Shown here: one piece after another, positions 28,833-28,890 of the stretch
Position numbering within the stretch: position 1 is the first letter of the stretch
How the letters are laid out: each line of letters starts with the position of its first letter
Origin: Methylorubrum extorquens
GTDB lineage: Bacteria; Pseudomonadota; Alphaproteobacteria; Rhizobiales; Beijerinckiaceae
Assembly: GCF_024169925.1 (NCBI RefSeq)
Contig: NZ_JALJXF010000003.1
Coordinates: forward strand, 1-28,890
Direction: 5' to 3'
Length of the DNA stretch: 28,890 bases
Translations under genes and position numbers: made by a program
Notes under the pieces: generated by a model
Database searches by the model: none
Told to the model about the DNA's origin: nothing
What the model saw: only the letters and a program-made list of their open reading frames with translations

Positions 28833-28890
28833 GCTGAACGTTGATCTCAAGCCCCGTCCGGTCTCGTATCCGTCTCGAATTCTCGAGAGA

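Larger units (their letters stand above)
28610..28890. promoter_or_regulatory. Dyad-rich non-coding region at the window end
   Basis: No gene is seen. In order it holds TTGATT-aaa-AATCAA (28616-28630), two 14-bp dyads with tetraloops (28647-28660 and 28671-28684) enclosed by GCTAT/ATAGC, an 8-bp-arm inverted repeat CGCGGTTT/AAACCGCG (28704-28730), an imperfect 22-bp dyad CGACAGGTT-ataa-AACGTGTCG (28745-28766), and a hairpin module like those at 1-420 (28815-28832). Two octad units, GATAGC and GATCGC, occur 8 bp apart at 28684-28697. Confidence 0.55.

Noticed and set aside
1..28890. Conjugation or mobilisation functions (relaxase, oriT, type IV secretion)
   Set aside because: No relaxase motif, coupling protein or secretion gene was seen on either strand.
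1..28890. Insertion sequences, tRNA or rRNA genes
   Set aside because: No transposase, IS-type terminal repeats, cloverleaf with tRNA consensus or rRNA-like stretch was recognised.

Overview
The window is GC-rich, alphaproteobacterial DNA, most likely from Methylobacterium, Methylorubrum or a close Hyphomicrobiales relative. Codon use is strongly GC-rich. Several small proteins are of types I recall from Methylobacterium accessory DNA, namely the winged-helix proteins at 745-1206 and 12543-13322, the HNH protein at 11769-12197 and the small DPIFAAI-type proteins. There are no ribosomal, tRNA or metabolic genes. The content is that of an extrachromosomal element, either a plasmid or a phage-plasmid.

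Layout. (1) 1-744 is non-coding and repeat-rich: 23-bp iteron-like units, a ~101-bp repeat carrying alternating CG tracts, and hairpins whose stems covary. Another copy of the hairpin module lies at 28815-28832, so the two ends of the window may be neighbours on a circle. (2) 745-2747: winged-helix protein, a small secreted protein and a Hint-domain protein. (3) 2751-4480, minus strand: a coupled cassette of a cysteine-cluster protein, a small protein and a complete tyrosine recombinase. (4) 4481-5894: a type Ib-like partition locus (small ParA plus a ribbon-helix-helix partner) flanked by arrays of GANNGC hexamers in strict 8-bp register. A third array lies at 11412-11465. (5) 5869-11387: an XRE regulator diverging from a rightward run of small proteins, five of which share a DPIFAAI...PTT-AG domain. 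(6) 11581-13763: HNH protein, winged-helix DNA-binding protein and a membrane protein. (7) 13770-22961, minus strand: a phage virion operon comprising a tail-fibre-like protein, a GNAT-like protein, a PGYEYARDQ-type ejection protein, a lytic transglycosylase ejection protein and a giant ejection protein. The order recalls P22 genes 14-7-20-16. No capsid, portal or terminase gene is visible. (8) 23018-23887: two ribbon-helix-helix regulators. (9) 24061-28609: a tightly coupled rightward replication operon with an excisionase-like HTH protein, small proteins, a CHC2/TOPRIM primase and a RepA-type hexameric helicase, followed by a TGGCGCA repeat array that could be an origin. (10) 28610-28890: non-coding, rich in dyads.

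Working model, by inference. The element replicates with its own primase and helicase, is partitioned by ParA and the RHH protein acting on dispersed octad arrays, and resolves multimers or integrates with the tyrosine recombinase. It also carries only the genome-ejection and adhesion part of a podovirus-like virion. If the window is a complete replicon, that combination would suggest a phage-plasmid remnant or a satellite that supplies its own ejection proteins. If the window is a fragment, the missing head genes may simply lie outside it.
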